DNA of 64,000 bases, from NCBI GenBank assembly GCA_001692895.1, contig KV748180.1, positions 4,927,805 to 4,991,804 on the forward strand, read 5' to 3'. Position 1 is the first letter of the stretch. Each line of letters opens with the position of its first letter. Below are positions 20,953-33,189 of this stretch, one piece after another. The DNA comes from Cenococcum geophilum 1.58 (Eukaryota; Ascomycota; Dothideomycetes; Gloniales; Gloniaceae). The notes under the pieces were generated by a model, which saw only the letters and a list, made by a program, of their open reading frames with translations, was not told the origin of the DNA and ran no database searches. The position numbers and the translations under genes are program-made.

Positions 20953-23017
20953 ATGGTGCGACATGGTGATCCTGAAACACGAGCCAAGCGATCTTCCACT
21001 CCATCTCAACCCTTCACCATCCATATGAACGGCGCGGACACCAGGAAGATGGAAATTACTGAATATGACGAATCGGCCAATCTCACGACGACATACATCG
21101 AATCCCGTGTATCACAGCAACGGGCAGGAGGAAGCCGAGTGGACGTCATTGTGGGTCACCGCTGTCGGACTTTCGTTAAGCAACGGAGAAGCTAACAATA
21201 GGCCACGTCTAGCTTCCTGAACGCACCAAAAGCTATTGGCAACAGCTGCTCGATGTTTTCCTGCCTGCTGGATACCCGCAAAGCGTGACTGAAGACTACC
21301 TGGAGTGCGTCGTCTTCCCAGGGAATTGAAGCGCACGTTCAGCGCCTTCCGATATTTCTGCATGTGCTAACGGTTCCTGCTTATTGACCATTAGATACCA
21401 GATCTATGTCGCTACTCCGCTTCGTGGGCGAATTAATTCTTGAGCTAACGTTTGCATAGGACTCCTTACAAGCATTTTCTAGCTCGATTGCTGGCCTCCT
21501 CTCGTCGCGTGCTGTGCTAGAAGGTGTGTTCCAATTCATCTACATTTTATTCTTTGCTTTCAGTCAGCCGTTCACTAGACTTAAACGACAGCGTTCAGAT
21601 TAAACAGCAGGGTTAGAGTTGTGAGGAATAGTATTTCATTGACAGTGCCTTTCGTCCACCGTTATCCAATCCACGTCACTGACATGGAGGGTGATATAGG
21701 TGTTGGCGTCGGGGATGCATCAGCGTCACCAACAGCAGCACTTCTCTTGTCCATCCTGCAAGAGTCAATGGGCAGAATAGCAACCATCTTATTTGCTCAC
21801 AAACTAGGGACATCCCTGGAACCCGAGTGCAAAATGTATCGACTTGCAGCCGATGTGTTCAATGATACGGCAATAATTCTCGATTGTCTATCTCCGATAT
21901 TCCCAAAAGCTCTCAGAGTGCTAATCCTCAGTTGCTCAAGCATGCTCCGTGCTCTTTGCGGGGTAGCTGCAGGGAGTTCCAAGGCCAGTCTCAGTGCTCA
22001 CTTTGCTCGATGGGGTAATTTGGGAGAGTTGAATGCAGTAAGTATTTAGTCGACAGATCAGTATGTCGTGACGTCTCACTCGGCAGGTCCTTGCACGTGC
22101 AGATACACACGCAGATAGGATCCTAGCTCACCGATTTGCAGAAAGATTCCAGCCAGGAAACAGTCATATCACTCATGGGGATGCTGGTGAGTCCGATCGA
22201 TCTGCTTCGTCATCTCAGCTGACCAGGCTGATTGATGAACAATTAGGTCGGAAGCGTCGTGGTATCTTGGGTGTCGTCGCCATTTGCAACGTGGTCAACG
22301 CTTATGCTGCTGCTTTCAATCCATCTTGCGACAAATTATGCTGCCGTCCGAGCTGTAAGCATGCGTTCACTTAACCGACAGCGGGCAAATATAGTACTCT
22401 CCCACATGATTCAGCATGAGAAGGCCCTTGACCCGATCGAAGTGTCAAAGAGGGAGAGAATTTTTGAAAGAGATGGAGTTTTACGATGGACAGATGGACA
22501 AGTGGTAGGTTACGGTAGGATAGGCGTGAAGTTGCAGACCCTACTCGAGCATCTAGCCCCAAGCCACGAAAAGACTAGATCGGTCCGCCTTGAAGCCGTG
22601 GAGTTGTCCCAACTGATGAAGCTCTACAAGGACGAATCGTACATTCTTTGGTTTGACGTCAGCACGTCTGAGGCTTTCATCGTCTTGAAGCAAGGGAGTA
22701 CGCCGAACACCCAGCTCAAAGCCTGGGCACAGGCTCTTCTGGTTGCTTGGCGGGCCAAAAAGGCGACCAGGCAGCCGTTGGCTTCGCGTGAATCGGGTGC
22801 CGAATCACCGTCTGCGGATACGCTCTCCGAGCTGCATCTAACACTAAGGCAGATATGTGAGACTTTTGAAGAATATGCAGAAAGGCTTAGGACAGCGGGC
22901 TGGGATTTGGATATTGCAGCGCTCGAGACCAGGTCCGGAACACGAACAGTCATCAAAATACCCAATTTGGGTCACCGAAGTGAAGGGGCAGTGCAAGAAC
23001 CTGGTTTGAATCATTGA
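20953..23017 (+). CDS. RUS family (DUF647, root UVB sensitive-like) membrane protein
   Basis: Seven exons (20953-21150, 21213-21304, 21395-21407, 21460-21523, 21700-22037, 22142-22186, 22247-23017) encode 506 aa. The joined protein reads SYWQQLLDVFLPAGYPQSVT, DYLEYQIYDSLQAFSSSIAG, GVGVGDASASPTAALLLSIL, CKMYRLAADVFNDTAIILD, NLGELNAKDSSQETVISLMG and SLNRQRANIVLSHMI. These are the conserved blocks of the RUS/DUF647 family, which has several hydrophobic helices. Plant members act in UV-B sensing and vitamin B6 homeostasis; the fungal role is not established. Exon 3 is only 13 nt, and its downstream intron starts with GTCGCT, an unusual donor. Intron 4 is long (176 nt). The exon choice is supported by family sequence running uninterrupted across every junction. 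The last 150 residues are poorly conserved and soluble-looking. Confidence 0.85.
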
Positions 23018-25673
23018 CTTCACATGTTTTCCTATTTCACGATAATTACTCGGAGTATGTTCGGCATTACAATTCTCTTCATCGTGATGGTTTCAAGGGC
23101 CCGGTTTGGAATCATGCAGACGTAATCCGTAGAAAGCGAAGGCGTGCCGGGCTTTGAAGATTTAAAGTTTCTAAGGGCTTGATGACAAGTCTTTGTTGGA
23201 GTGGCAAAGACTATTTCGAGCAGGCCATGATGAGATGAGATGAGAAGGATCAGTGTAGGATGATATTGAAAAAGTGTTATGTACGATACTAAACCGTTGG
23301 ATTTCTGCCGCCACAGGAAAAAGGACTGAGTGGCGTGTCTTTATTAAGGTGTTGAGATCTGCACGCAGCCTAAGCTTACCGCCACGGGAGAATCGCCGCA
23401 TAACAGAAGAACGTGGCGGAGGCGAAAGGGCGATCCTTGGACGCCTGGCAAATATTTAGTTGGGATCATGGGATAGGCTTGAAGGCCGCTTAGAGTCGGC
23501 GGTCGGGGCAGGAAGAATGGTGAGCGAGCAGGCTGTTCGGCAGCTCGCGACGGCGGAATGGGAGGTTGAAGACTTATTCACCATCACGCAATTTAGCACC
23601 AAGCCATGCAGAAGCTCAGCAATAGCCATGCATACGATGTAATGTGATCACCGTCTGCACTGCCGGATTTGCCCGGTCTCGCTGCCAGTGCCTTTGGCCA
23701 TGCCTTTGGTCGTGTTGTGGCTTGCTGCGGGATAAAAAGGGTAGGCTTCTAGAAGGTCGCGCAGGCTTCCATGCAGGTGAGACACAGGGGGGACTTGTCA
23801 ACCAGCCCAGCAGCAGCACCTGGGGAGAGATCGGCGCGGCGCCAGATGCTGACGTTTCACCGATATGCCCCATCCTCGGCAGCATGGAAAAGAGGAAGGT
23901 CGCAGCCTGTTGTGCTGCTGGTGCTGCTGGTGCCCGCGAGTGGAACCAGACCTGCTCATAGTGACAGACAGCGAGCAGAGTTGCAATATGAGGGCTGCGA
24001 GCTCAGGCCTGAGGGCGATGGCTCAGACATGGCATGTCACTCTCCTGTTTGGATACGGGAACAAAGAGCACACGAGAGCCGTGCGCGGCGTAGAATCAAT
24101 GGAAGCAGCGTAGAATGCCGCCCCCAGTGATGGGTAAGACTAGAAAAGTGCATTACGCCGGCACGGCCTATCAGGGGCAGGCAGCTTTGTCGGCCTAGCG
24201 TCACAAATGCGAGTGGGGTTATCTCGTCGCTGCCCTTGTACGCTGTATGGCATCATACCATCGCCGTTCAAATTGCATTGTTATATTGTCTGAACAAGGG
24301 CAACCAAACTATGGGTATCGCGCGGTTTGGCTGGCCACAAGCATTGCTGGATGAATGAAAAGAGAGCCGTTCGCGGCCGTGGGCGCTCGTGATGCGTGAG
24401 ATCGGCTCCCGGAGCGACACCAGCGATCCAGGGATGAGTTGCTCTTACGAAAGCCAATGCCGCCAACGCTGCCGACGCCGCCAAACGCCGTCGGTTTTTG
24501 TAGCGTGACAGCGACTCCTCGTAATCCTGGCGCTCCTAGAGGCCCTTGGGCAAGAAAGCAGCCAGAGGAGCGCGCCCTGCGACCATGCTCTTGCCCATTA
24601 GTGGCAAAGACAAGTGTCGCAGGCGGCCTATCACGCCCGCCCACTCGCTGGCGTTGGCCTGCTTCCAGCAATCAGGAACGCTGGGCGGTGCAGCGACGCC
24701 GTTTCAGCAGGGAGTTGGTGTCGAATCTTCTTTGGGGCGTGGGCTTGGCGCTTCGTAGTGCTTCTTTGTGCGTTCTAGCGCTTCGATTAGCGGTAAAAGC
24801 AGCGGCGTGTCGCAACGGTATCCCGGCCGCTGATTGGCGTGGAAGCACGGTAGAAGCAGCGGCCGACTTAGGGCAGAGGCCTGAGCAAAAGACCGCCCCA
24901 TACCAGCCCATACCAGCCCATACTAGCTCATAGGCCAAACCAAGCACATCTCCGCTCTCTGACATACCTTCCACGCCTTCCATTCCATTGCCAGAGTGGG
25001 ACCTGAGATTGCTGACCCACACAACCTCATTCCTCAAAACCATCTGTTCACCCCCGTCTCGGCCTCTTGATTGTCTCGACTACGCCCTCGTGTCTTCTTC
25101 TTCCCCTGCCCAAGCCCGCCGTCTCCTCGACGCAGCAGCCTATCCAGTGCTCACTAATCACCTCGTTCGCCCTGACTCAGGTTCGCCTCTCTTCGTCGGC
25201 TCCTGCACCCTCCACCCGTTCGTAGCGGAGTCTTATAGACTCTGCGAAAGCTGGCCTTGTTCTGCATTGGCGAGGATTCATCCTCTCAGACCCGCACACG
25301 GATACCTGCCTGCGTCGACGCTCGCAAACAATTGATCGCTCCTGCAGTAACTCGGTTTGAGAAGCCGCAGCAGAACGAAGCAAACAGCGACACCTCGCAC
25401 GCAATCTGTGCTCAGCAGCTTCCTGCCGTGTAAAAGCCATCGTCCCCGGCCACCACAACGACTTCCTCACATGTTACGATAATAAAGTCTATCCACTTAC
25501 CGCATTTACTCCCGACGCCTCAGGTTCCCCCGAACCTGAATCCGCTCACCTCCATCAAGCTGGCGCAACGACACCGCCGTCCGCGGCCCGCTCAATTCTG
25601 TTCTTGCCCTGGATTCGACGAAAGGAACAGGACTAGTGCAGGAAGAGGGTACAAGCAACTGTTCAAAACCGTA
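23018..25673 (+). other. Long spacer with probable extended leader of the RGS gene
   Basis: 2.65 kb without a supported coding gene, unusually long and GC-rich for this window. From about 24,880 it becomes pyrimidine-rich and contains a short repeat of CCATACCAGC (24,898-24,930). This fits the long 5' leaders often seen on fungal signalling genes. Several open frames of 60-165 codons overlap each other on both strands, which is expected by chance at this GC content. An internal upstream intron or uORFs cannot be excluded. Confidence 0.45.
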
Positions 25674-26894
25674 ATGAGCAGTAAGAAAGCCCAACCGCCC
25701 GCGTTATCAATACGAACCTCGTCAACAGAGTCGTCTCCTCGCTGCTCGTCTGCCTACGAGGAGTCTGAAGCTGACGACGAAGGGAACATGACCATGGCAG
25801 AATATATACCTACAAGGCCGTTAACCGTAGCGATACCCAAAGGTTACGTCTCGGGACCATACTGCCCGCGACGACCCAATCTCTCCGAAATACTTGCCAA
25901 CACCGCGCCTCCACCATGGACACTCCCTGCCTTCATGGCTTACCTCTCACAAAACCACTGCTTAGAAACGTTAGAATTCACGATGGATGCCTCACGGTAT
26001 CGAAAACACTACTCAAAATGGGCGAATCGCTCTCCAGGCTCGCCAGTATCACCACTCAGCGACGAATGTACATATGTAAAGATGCTCTGGCAGCGGTTAC
26101 TTGATGCCTACATCGCCCCCAATGGCCCCCGGGAAGTAAACCTACCAAGCGATGTCCGAGATACGCTACTCTCCCTTTCCAATCCATACGTTCCTCCACA
26201 TCCTTCAACTTTAGATCCGGCAGTGTCGAAAATTTACGAATTGATGGAAGAATCCGTCCTGGTACCATTCCTCAATAGCATATGCCCACAAACCGCCCAC
26301 CCCGACTCTAGTTGCGATAACAATGACGAAGGCTTGATTCGCTCACAAACCCGTTCTTATGATGATCGTGCCATGTATGGTCGATTTACTGCCTCACCTC
26401 AGAGCATGTCGGCATCAGTCCCAGGTCCTTACTACAGGGCTTCGGCACCTTCGTCTCTCACATCTAACTTTACGCAAACTCGTTCCTTCGCCCACACACG
26501 CTTCGCCTCAGGTTCAGCAGCCGCTTCATCGTCTCCCTTCGCACGCATGACACCAGGGAGCTACGGCAGCGGAAGCGACGTGCTCACCGACGACTCTGGA
26601 AGCGCGAGTAGCCCGAGCGCGATAGATGATCTGATGACACCACCTACCACACCACCGATTAGTGAGTACAATTATGGTAACTGCTACGAGGCAAATAACG
26701 CCAACGGTGCCAATGGCAATGCAAATGGAGGGACTCCTAGCCCGCGATCAAGCCGTAGCGAGCACGGAATGGGCATCGCTGGCGCGACGAAAGACGGCTG
26801 GAAGCGGGTTAGCAGTAAACTGTGGCCAAAAAAGAGGAGCCGAGGCGCACTGAGGGAGGAGGAACAGGGTGCAGTAGAAGGTGGCCTTTTTTAA
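25674..26894 (+). CDS. RGS domain protein (regulator of G-protein signalling)
   Basis: A single exon encodes 406 aa. The RGS domain starts around residue 68 with PNLSEILANTAPPPWTLPAF, MAYLSQNHCLETLEFTMDA and SRYRKHYSKWA. Its C-terminal half, with MLWQRLLDAYIAPNGPREVN, LPSDVRDTLLSL and YELMEESVLVPFLNS, runs to about residue 205. RGS domains speed GTP hydrolysis on G-alpha subunits and so switch off heterotrimeric G-protein signals. The rest is a Ser/Pro-rich, disordered tail with an Asn/Gly-rich stretch and a basic end (WKRVSSKLWPKKRSRG). No DEP, PX or membrane domain is present. The layout is that of the single-RGS fungal class close to Aspergillus RgsB. The start is supported by the Ser-rich but open N-terminus; an earlier start is not available in frame. 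Confidence 0.9.
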   Translation: MSSKKAQPPALSIRTSSTESSPRCSSAYEESEADDEGNMTMAEYIPTRPLTVAIPKGYVSGPYCPRRPNLSEILANTAPPPWTLPAFMAYLSQNHCLETLEFTMDASRYRKHYSKWANRSPGSPVSPLSDECTYVKMLWQRLLDAYIAPNGPREVNLPSDVRDTLLSLSNPYVPPHPSTLDPAVSKIYELMEESVLVPFLNSICPQTAHPDSSCDNNDEGLIRSQTRSYDDRAMYGRFTASPQSMSASVPGPYYRASAPSSLTSNFTQTRSFAHTRFASGSAAASSSPFARMTPGSYGSGSDVLTDDSGSASSPSAIDDLMTPPTTPPISEYNYGNCYEANNANGANGNANGGTPSPRSSRSEHGMGIAGATKDGWKRVSSKLWPKKRSRGALREEEQGAVEGGLF

Positions 26895-28321
26895 CATTCG
26901 GTCCCCTTCACTGCGCTCTAGCACCACCCTATCTCTGCTTCACCACCACCAGTTGATCCATCTGACGACTGAACACGATACCGTCACGTCACTCGACATG
27001 ACATCTGTCCTTTCGACCATCGATCGAGACAACGATTGCGCTGTGCTATAATATCGCGGTGGTCCGGACCAATTCGTCTTTTTTGCCGAAACCGGACCCA
27101 AAAGGAACGATAGCTTACGATTCAAAGTATCTTGCATGCATGCGTGGGGTATAGGGGGCATATTGCACGGCGTCTGTTTCCCATGATTTTTACTCTCGAA
27201 TTCTACTATTTTTTCAACAACCTCTCATCCTTTCTGCTCTCTTTCCTTCTCGCCTCGTCCTGGCGAGGAAGGAGTCTGGCATGGCGTCAAAGGGGGTGCG
27301 AAAGCTGTATTTTGCCTTCCCATGCGGCGAGTTCGGCGTGATAATTGTGGGTTTGGGGAACAGTGGGGCGGGCGGTGTTACGGCGAGCAAACGGGATCGG
27401 GGGGTGGGCTGATTTTTGGGAGGTGTTTCGGGGTTGATGATAAATTTTTTTTTTTGCGTTGCGGTGTGAGGAAAAAAATCGACTAGGGCGGGAACCGAGG
27501 CATTTGGAGTTAATTACTTGATTTTTTTTCGGGAGTTTATGGGTTTTTTTTAAGCAGATGAATGGTGTAGATTGGTTTGCATCGGATCGGAACGGAATGG
27601 GTCCAGCTAGGGCTATGTTTGATGCTGAGAAAGCGATCGAATTGATTTTAACTGAATCGAATACAATGGGACTGGGTGAAAGGCAGCATACACTACTATA
27701 CATAATGATATTATGATGAGCGCTTGATTTTGGATTCCTTTTCCCCTATTGGGACGATGTGAGAATTACGATTAGTGATTGGTGTGAAATTATCACAATG
27801 GGAGTGGGTACGATGAGCCTTTCATTGGGGCTTTACTAAGTTGGACTTGATGCCTTCTTGAAGATCTTTTAAAAGCTTATTACAGGTACGAGTTTCGTGA
27901 CAATAGGGCAACAAACTACCCTCCACGCTCTCTTTCGCCTTACTGACTTTTAAGCTTCTATCTGTACTAATATCTGGAGATTCTAGATTTAATGTTCTCT
28001 AGATTTAAAACTTAAGGATTTTAAATTTCACGAATCCCTCAATTCCTATTTTTTAGGGTTCTTGGCATTGAACTGCAATGTCAACGACCCTAGTCAGTTC
28101 AAGGTTCTGCGTTAGGTCCGATGAGGTCTTCTAAAGGCTTCCAAGCTATTGACTGGAAGGAAACAGACCAGTTGACCTTTTGGTATTGCGGATATGCTGC
28201 TATATGGCATGTCCATTCTCAGGGGTCGCTGCATGCCTTTCTGAACACCCAAGCACATACGACAATTTCTACCTCCTATATTCGGGAGAGCGAAAGAATC
28301 TCTCAGGTAGATTGCAGTCGA
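26895..28321. other. Intergenic region between RGS gene and unrecognised gene
   Basis: About 1.4 kb, AT-rich from 27,400 on, with homopolymer T runs (27,440-27,560) and TAAATTTAGATT-like stretches around 27,980-28,030. No coding gene was supported. It should contain the RGS 3' UTR and the 3' UTR of the minus-strand gene. Confidence 0.5.
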
Positions 28322-29608
28322 CTAATAGTTCAATGACATCAAGTAGCCACACAACTCGAATCCCACACGCCGAAGAAACACAGTCGCTCCAGCCATAAAT
28401 AATAAAAAAATCAGAGAAACGTGTTCCCAGCCAGCGGACTCATCCACCACCCCTTCCTCGCCGCCCTCATCTCTGCATACAGCGCCGGATTGATCCCCCT
28501 TCTTCCTGCACCGCGTGGTCTCCGCGTCCGTCACCCCGCTGATGTCGTCCTCGCTGGCCCGCCACTCCCTGCTGCCGCTGCTGCCGCTGCTGCCGCTGCT
28601 GCCGCCCCGCGAACTACCATCTGTCTGCGTGTGCTCGGGCCTGCTGTCGGATCCGGGGGCAGCCAGGTCAGGCGTCGAGCAGGCGTGCTCGGAGAACTGG
28701 CCCAGCGAGACGCGGCGCGAGATTCTCGAGGTGTGAGGGCTGCAGGAGCGGCTCTTTGTGCGGGGCCTTGAAGAGGCGGAGGAGCGAGTTGCGGCGCTGG
28801 GTGCGGGAGGGTGTGGAGGTGGGCGAGGAGGCCGTGGGGTCGGGGCTGGGTGTGAGGGCTCGGAGGGCGTGTGGGATGGGTTGGTGGGCGGGGGGGCTAG
28901 GTGGGTGCTTTCGTAACTTGAGTGGGGTGGTTCGCTGTCGTCATTGTCTGAAGTGATTGTGTTGACGGATTGGATTGTCTCAAGGAACCCCGATGGCGCA
29001 GGTGTGGTGGAGGGTGCGAATTGGTCGATGGGGGAAGCTGGGGCTTGGGGGCGTATTTCGGGTCGGATAGGAGAAATTCCAGCTGTGGTGAGATTGGGAT
29101 GCTGGTTGGACCTAGGATAGCCGCAGAGGGCTTCGGCGAGATATGGGTGGAGGGAGTGAGGGATTGAGGGATTTTGATAGTCGCCGTCCTCAAACTAATG
29201 GCGTGATATTGGAAGAAGTGTGGGATCCCAGGAACTGTCCTCTAGGACAACTCGGCGGCGAATTGGTGGAGGCACTGCATCGTCTTCTGGATCAATCGGA
29301 AGGGTCTCTGCTGTGATCTCAATTGAGTAGTACAGATGTTGGAGGTTGTTTGCAGGTGCCCTTGGACCCTCGCCATGACGACGAGAGGGACTTCTGGACT
29401 ACAGGTCACTGGACTACGGCGCTATATTTTGCGCTACATACCTGCATATGGGCTGACATTACAATGTTTGAGTGTGGGAGGACGATAGACATGGCTTGCT
29501 AGCATCGTTGAGTGTGGGACAGCAGGAAGTTCTAAGTAAGTTCCCGACCTTTGCGATGACGGTTGGGATGGCGATGGCGTTGTACGTGTAACCCTGAGCG
29601 GTAGACAT
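28322..29608 (-). CDS. Unrecognised protein, disordered with C-terminal membrane segment
   Basis: I do not recognise the family. A four-exon model (29608-29549, 29498-29442, 29398-29252, 29194-28322) is open and in phase for 378 aa. It starts MSTAQGYTYNAIAIPTVIAK. A possible folded part contains LYYSIEITAETLPIDPEDDA. A long Pro/Ser-rich region follows, with a Gly-Ser repeat from a trinucleotide tract at 28,571-28,605. Near the end a hydrophobic helix (VSLIFLLFMAGATVFL) is followed by Arg-Arg, like a tail anchor. Introns 1 and 2 have GTCGGG and GTATGT donors. Intron 3 (29195-29251) is 57 nt and in frame. If it is not removed, translation stops at a TAG (29195-29197), so it decides whether the gene is whole. 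The start lies 439 bp from the divergent SOG2 start. Confidence 0.5.
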
Positions 29609-30047
29609 GCTAGGCGTAGATGGGTGGAGTTGTATCCGTGGAAGGGCGTTCGCTCGACACGACGGTTTGGTTGGAATTTGTCGGTGCATGTTGAGAACCT
29701 CGGGTCTCTGCTTTGGGGCGGCCGTTCACGTGCTTTACGCATTATGTTCTGTGCAGTGCAACGCTGTCGTTCTCGTGTTTAGGAATTGGTTTAGCCGGTT
29801 CATGCGGCTTCATGCCGACTCGGGGTTCTGGAAAAAGTTCATTCAGGGGATTGTAAATAGCGTTTGGGCTTGCATCGATAAGGTAAAGCAAGACAGGGGG
29901 CCCTCTCCTGAAGGGCTGAAGATTCGCTTCGTCGCTCCGTTGTTCCTGCATAACCGCAACGATATACCGCCATGCCACCATGACCTCAAAGAGCTCCCAA
30001 GAAGAACACCGCCTCCGCCCACGCCCACCCACGCCTTGAACACAACC
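29609..30047. promoter_or_regulatory. Divergent promoter, unrecognised gene / SOG2
   Basis: 439 bp between two divergent start codons. An open frame crosses it on the plus strand in frame with SOG2, but its sequence is unlike SOG2 N-termini. I therefore treat it as leader. No clear TATA box was noted. Confidence 0.4.
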
Positions 30048-33000
30048 ATGAGCAACGACCCTCCCAAGCCTATGCCCGATGAGGATGTCGTCGCTCTGGC
30101 CAAGGAAGCTATTGAGGCCTCGCGCGAAGACCTGAAGCGACGCTCTGTAGCTGATACGCCTGGATCCGGGAAGGATTTGCAGCAGCAGCCCGGCATCACC
30201 ATAGATCTGGGCCACAAAAATATCGTGCGCCTACCCGAGGAAGTCATCGACGTTATTAGGGTTGAGATCGAGAGGTGAGAAATCTTTCCAAACGCTTTCG
30301 CCTTCTATATTCCCCCTTCAAATGGCGCTACTCAGCGCATGTGATGATGATGCGAAAACAGCTTTCTAACCGACTCTTAGACTCGCCTTGTCCCATAACA
30401 ATCTTTCCACCTTACCTCTTCGACTGCCAGAATGCCATCGTCTACGTTATCTCAACGTCCGCTACAATTCTATGCGAGAAATTCCACCCCCCGTTCGTCC
30501 GCTCCCACCCGCGTATATAAACGAGATAATATTGGATTGCTGACGTAATTTAGATCCTTCAAATGACCTCACTTGAAATTCTTGATGTTAGCAAAAATAA
30601 AATTCGAGTAATACCCGACGAGATCGCAAATTTGACTTCCCTGAAAGTCTTGGCTATACAAAAGAATAAGATTGAAAAGCTGCCGATTTGTCTTGGGGAT
30701 ATAAGTAGTTTACAGGTACTGAAGCTCGACGGCAATCCAATCTTATTTCCGCCACCAGAAGTCTGCGTTATCAAGGACAACACCCCGTCTCCATCCAATG
30801 AGAACGAGAAAGATGCTGTTATTGCAACGCAAGTCAAGAAATATATGCGATCATTTTTGACTAGAGAGAAGCTTCGGATAGAGTCAGAAGAGGACGAAAG
30901 GTCTATTTGTGCAGTGTAAATAAGATAGTATTCTCACGTGCTAACTCTTGCTACAGCGAAAGCAATGTGGCTACACCCCGTCCATCAAAGCGGGTATCAA
31001 GTGGACGATTTCCAGTTAGACCAAGCATTAGTAACTTGGATATATTTGGAGACGCTAAACCTGACTCTCCCGGAATTCCTCCACCTATTCCCACAAGGTC
31101 ACACTACCGCGTCCAGTCTCAACAAAATAGCAATGCTGCGCGAAGGCCCGTCATACCCCCCTTGACAATTGGAAGCAGTAATGAACGTAACAGAAGTCAA
31201 AGCGAGGGTGCTGGGTCGGCTACTATACGGGCGAAGCGTATGGGGATTTACACACGCAAAACTGCTGACCTCAGCGCAGTCGATGAGCTCAGGCGAAACA
31301 GCCACTTTCGAGGCTTCAGCCAAGGATATGTCCTGTCTGGGGGTAGCCCCGGTAATGGAACATCAGGACCAGCAGCTGTGGGCGGCATTGGGGATAACGG
31401 AACCCAGAGAACAATAGCTAACCGACCACTTTCAGACTTGCTGGAACACAAACGAAGATCGCGAGCCCCGGATGTTGTGGTCGAAGCTGCCAAGAGTTTC
31501 CTATACGCAATGTCCCAGCTGCATGACACCGTGCTGAATATGCTGCGTGCTATCAAGAGAGACAGACTAAAAGAAGGAATACGGAAGAAAGAGGACCTTC
31601 CTCGTCGGTTCGCTATCGCCTACCTGCAGATTAGGAATCTGGGCGAACTCTTACACAAATTCGATACTCTTGCAGAGGAGGACGAAGAGGAAGCACAAAA
31701 GCTGTCCGACTCAATTCATCAAGCTTGTCTAAGATCATTGAGTCACTTCATGTTTATCAATTTGTCAATAGCCGAGAACGCGCGAGAAATCGCTCGAGAT
31801 GGCGACCCGCGCTTCGTTAGATCCTTTTTGCTCTTACAACAGGGCAGTCTCATTGAGTTGAGAAATGCTTGCTCCGTGCTAGGCGTGGACTTCAAGGATG
31901 CTGCTAGACCAGCTCGAAAAATTCAGGANCATGACCGCTCCGGATCGACAGCTCAGATGCCTCGACCTCTAGTAGTACGCCGATTCCAACCACCTCCTCA
32001 ACAGCGTCTAGCGCCACCTTACCAAATGCCACCGCCCGTCTCGTTGAACAGTAATGAAAGCAGTCGGACGAATACCTTGACGAGCATCAGCGCAGCTACC
32101 CCACGATCTGGAGAGTCTTTTGCTACATTGGCTTCGTCAGCAGTTTCTCGAACCAGTGCAATGCAGAGCACCTTTGATGACCCTGATGAAGAGGCACAGT
32201 TTGAGCGTATTTACATCAAACTTAGAACAGCGTGTGACTATTCTATGGAGAATATTCCTCACATACAACGACATTTAAGAAAGGCATACGAGCTGGAGAA
32301 ACGGGAATTTGACTCTGAGGACCCAAAAATGAAGGTTCTCGCGAATCTGATTGAGAAGGGCGACTTCGTCTACAGCATGGCCTGGGCTCTGACGAAACGG
32401 CTATCTCAGATCAAACTCAAAGACCCTATTGCTAGGAGCCAACATGACTTCTGGCAACAGTGTACAACGTATATAAAGGTTGGTTAAGTATTTTTTAAAC
32501 AAGTTCTCGCCCACCTCTTATCTATAACTCCCATCCACAACTCTCATCCTAAACCAAATACAATGCTTACAAATATCTAGGCCTGGGGTGACCTTGCAAC
32601 CGCCACAACAGGCGAAGCCCGACAAATAGGACTTCTAAACGAAGATCTCAAGCTACTCATGAAGCCACTCCACCGCGCCGTCAAAGATGCCAGCCTCGTC
32701 ATCAACGCCTCTTCCTGGTCGCACCTCGCCCTCGCCGCCAACACCACCGGCGGCGGCGGCGGCGGCAGCGGCGGCACGACGACCGCCAGCGGCGCAATGG
32801 GCCCGCCATCCCTCCCCTCCCTCACCTCCAAAACCCAACCCCCGAAATTCTTCACCAACAAATCCCTAGCTGCAAACAGCGGCGGCGGCGGCGAGCCCCC
32901 CTTCCCCGGCCCCATCAACACGGCTCTCACGCCCTCGGTTTCCTCCTTCGCATCCCAGTACTCAGCGCAGAGCTCCGCGGGACCCAGCGCCAGCGCCCTG

Positions 33001-33189
33001 GGCTACATCACCCCGGTGCCCGCGACGCCGCTCAGCGCCGCGCTCGGGGCCGCGGCGCAGGCTACGGTGCCTAATACGCCGAATCAGGTTCCCCCGGGCC
33101 CTGGTGGGCAGCATACGGGCCCGTTTGCGGGGAACGTGTTTGAGCGCGCGGATAGGCTGTTGCAACAGGTGCCGCAGAGGAGGATCTGA
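30048..33189 (+). CDS. SOG2: RAM-network leucine-rich-repeat protein SOG2
   Basis: Five exons (30048-30274, 30381-30492, 30554-30900, 30957-32478, 32581-33189) encode 938 aa. The first 250 residues hold leucine-rich repeats (LALSHNNLSTLPLRLPE, LRYLNVRYNSMREIP, LEILDVSKNKIRVIPDEI, LKVLAIQKNKIEKLP, LQVLKLDGNPILFPP). The Sog2 domain follows: PLSDLLEHKRRSRAPDVVVE, FLYAMSQLHDTVLNMLRAIK, then SLSHFMFINLSIAENARE. The C-terminus has a glycine tract coded by a GGC run (32,746-32,775) and the conserved FERADRLLQQ close to the end. SOG2 binds the NDR kinase module (Cbk1-Mob2 with Kic1/Hym1/Tao3). This network controls polarity and cell separation. One base, 31929, is N and leaves one residue unresolved (Asp or Glu). 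Donor GTTCGT (intron 2) and GTCTAT (intron 3) are weak, but the LRR runs cleanly across them. Confidence 0.93.

Noticed and set aside
24439..24933. 164-codon plus-strand open frame before the RGS gene.
   Set aside because: Other overlapping frames of similar size exist on both strands; expected in GC-rich leader DNA.
28421..28771. Ala-rich 116-codon plus-strand frame.
   Set aside because: It is the antisense of the Gly-Ser repeat in the minus-strand gene.
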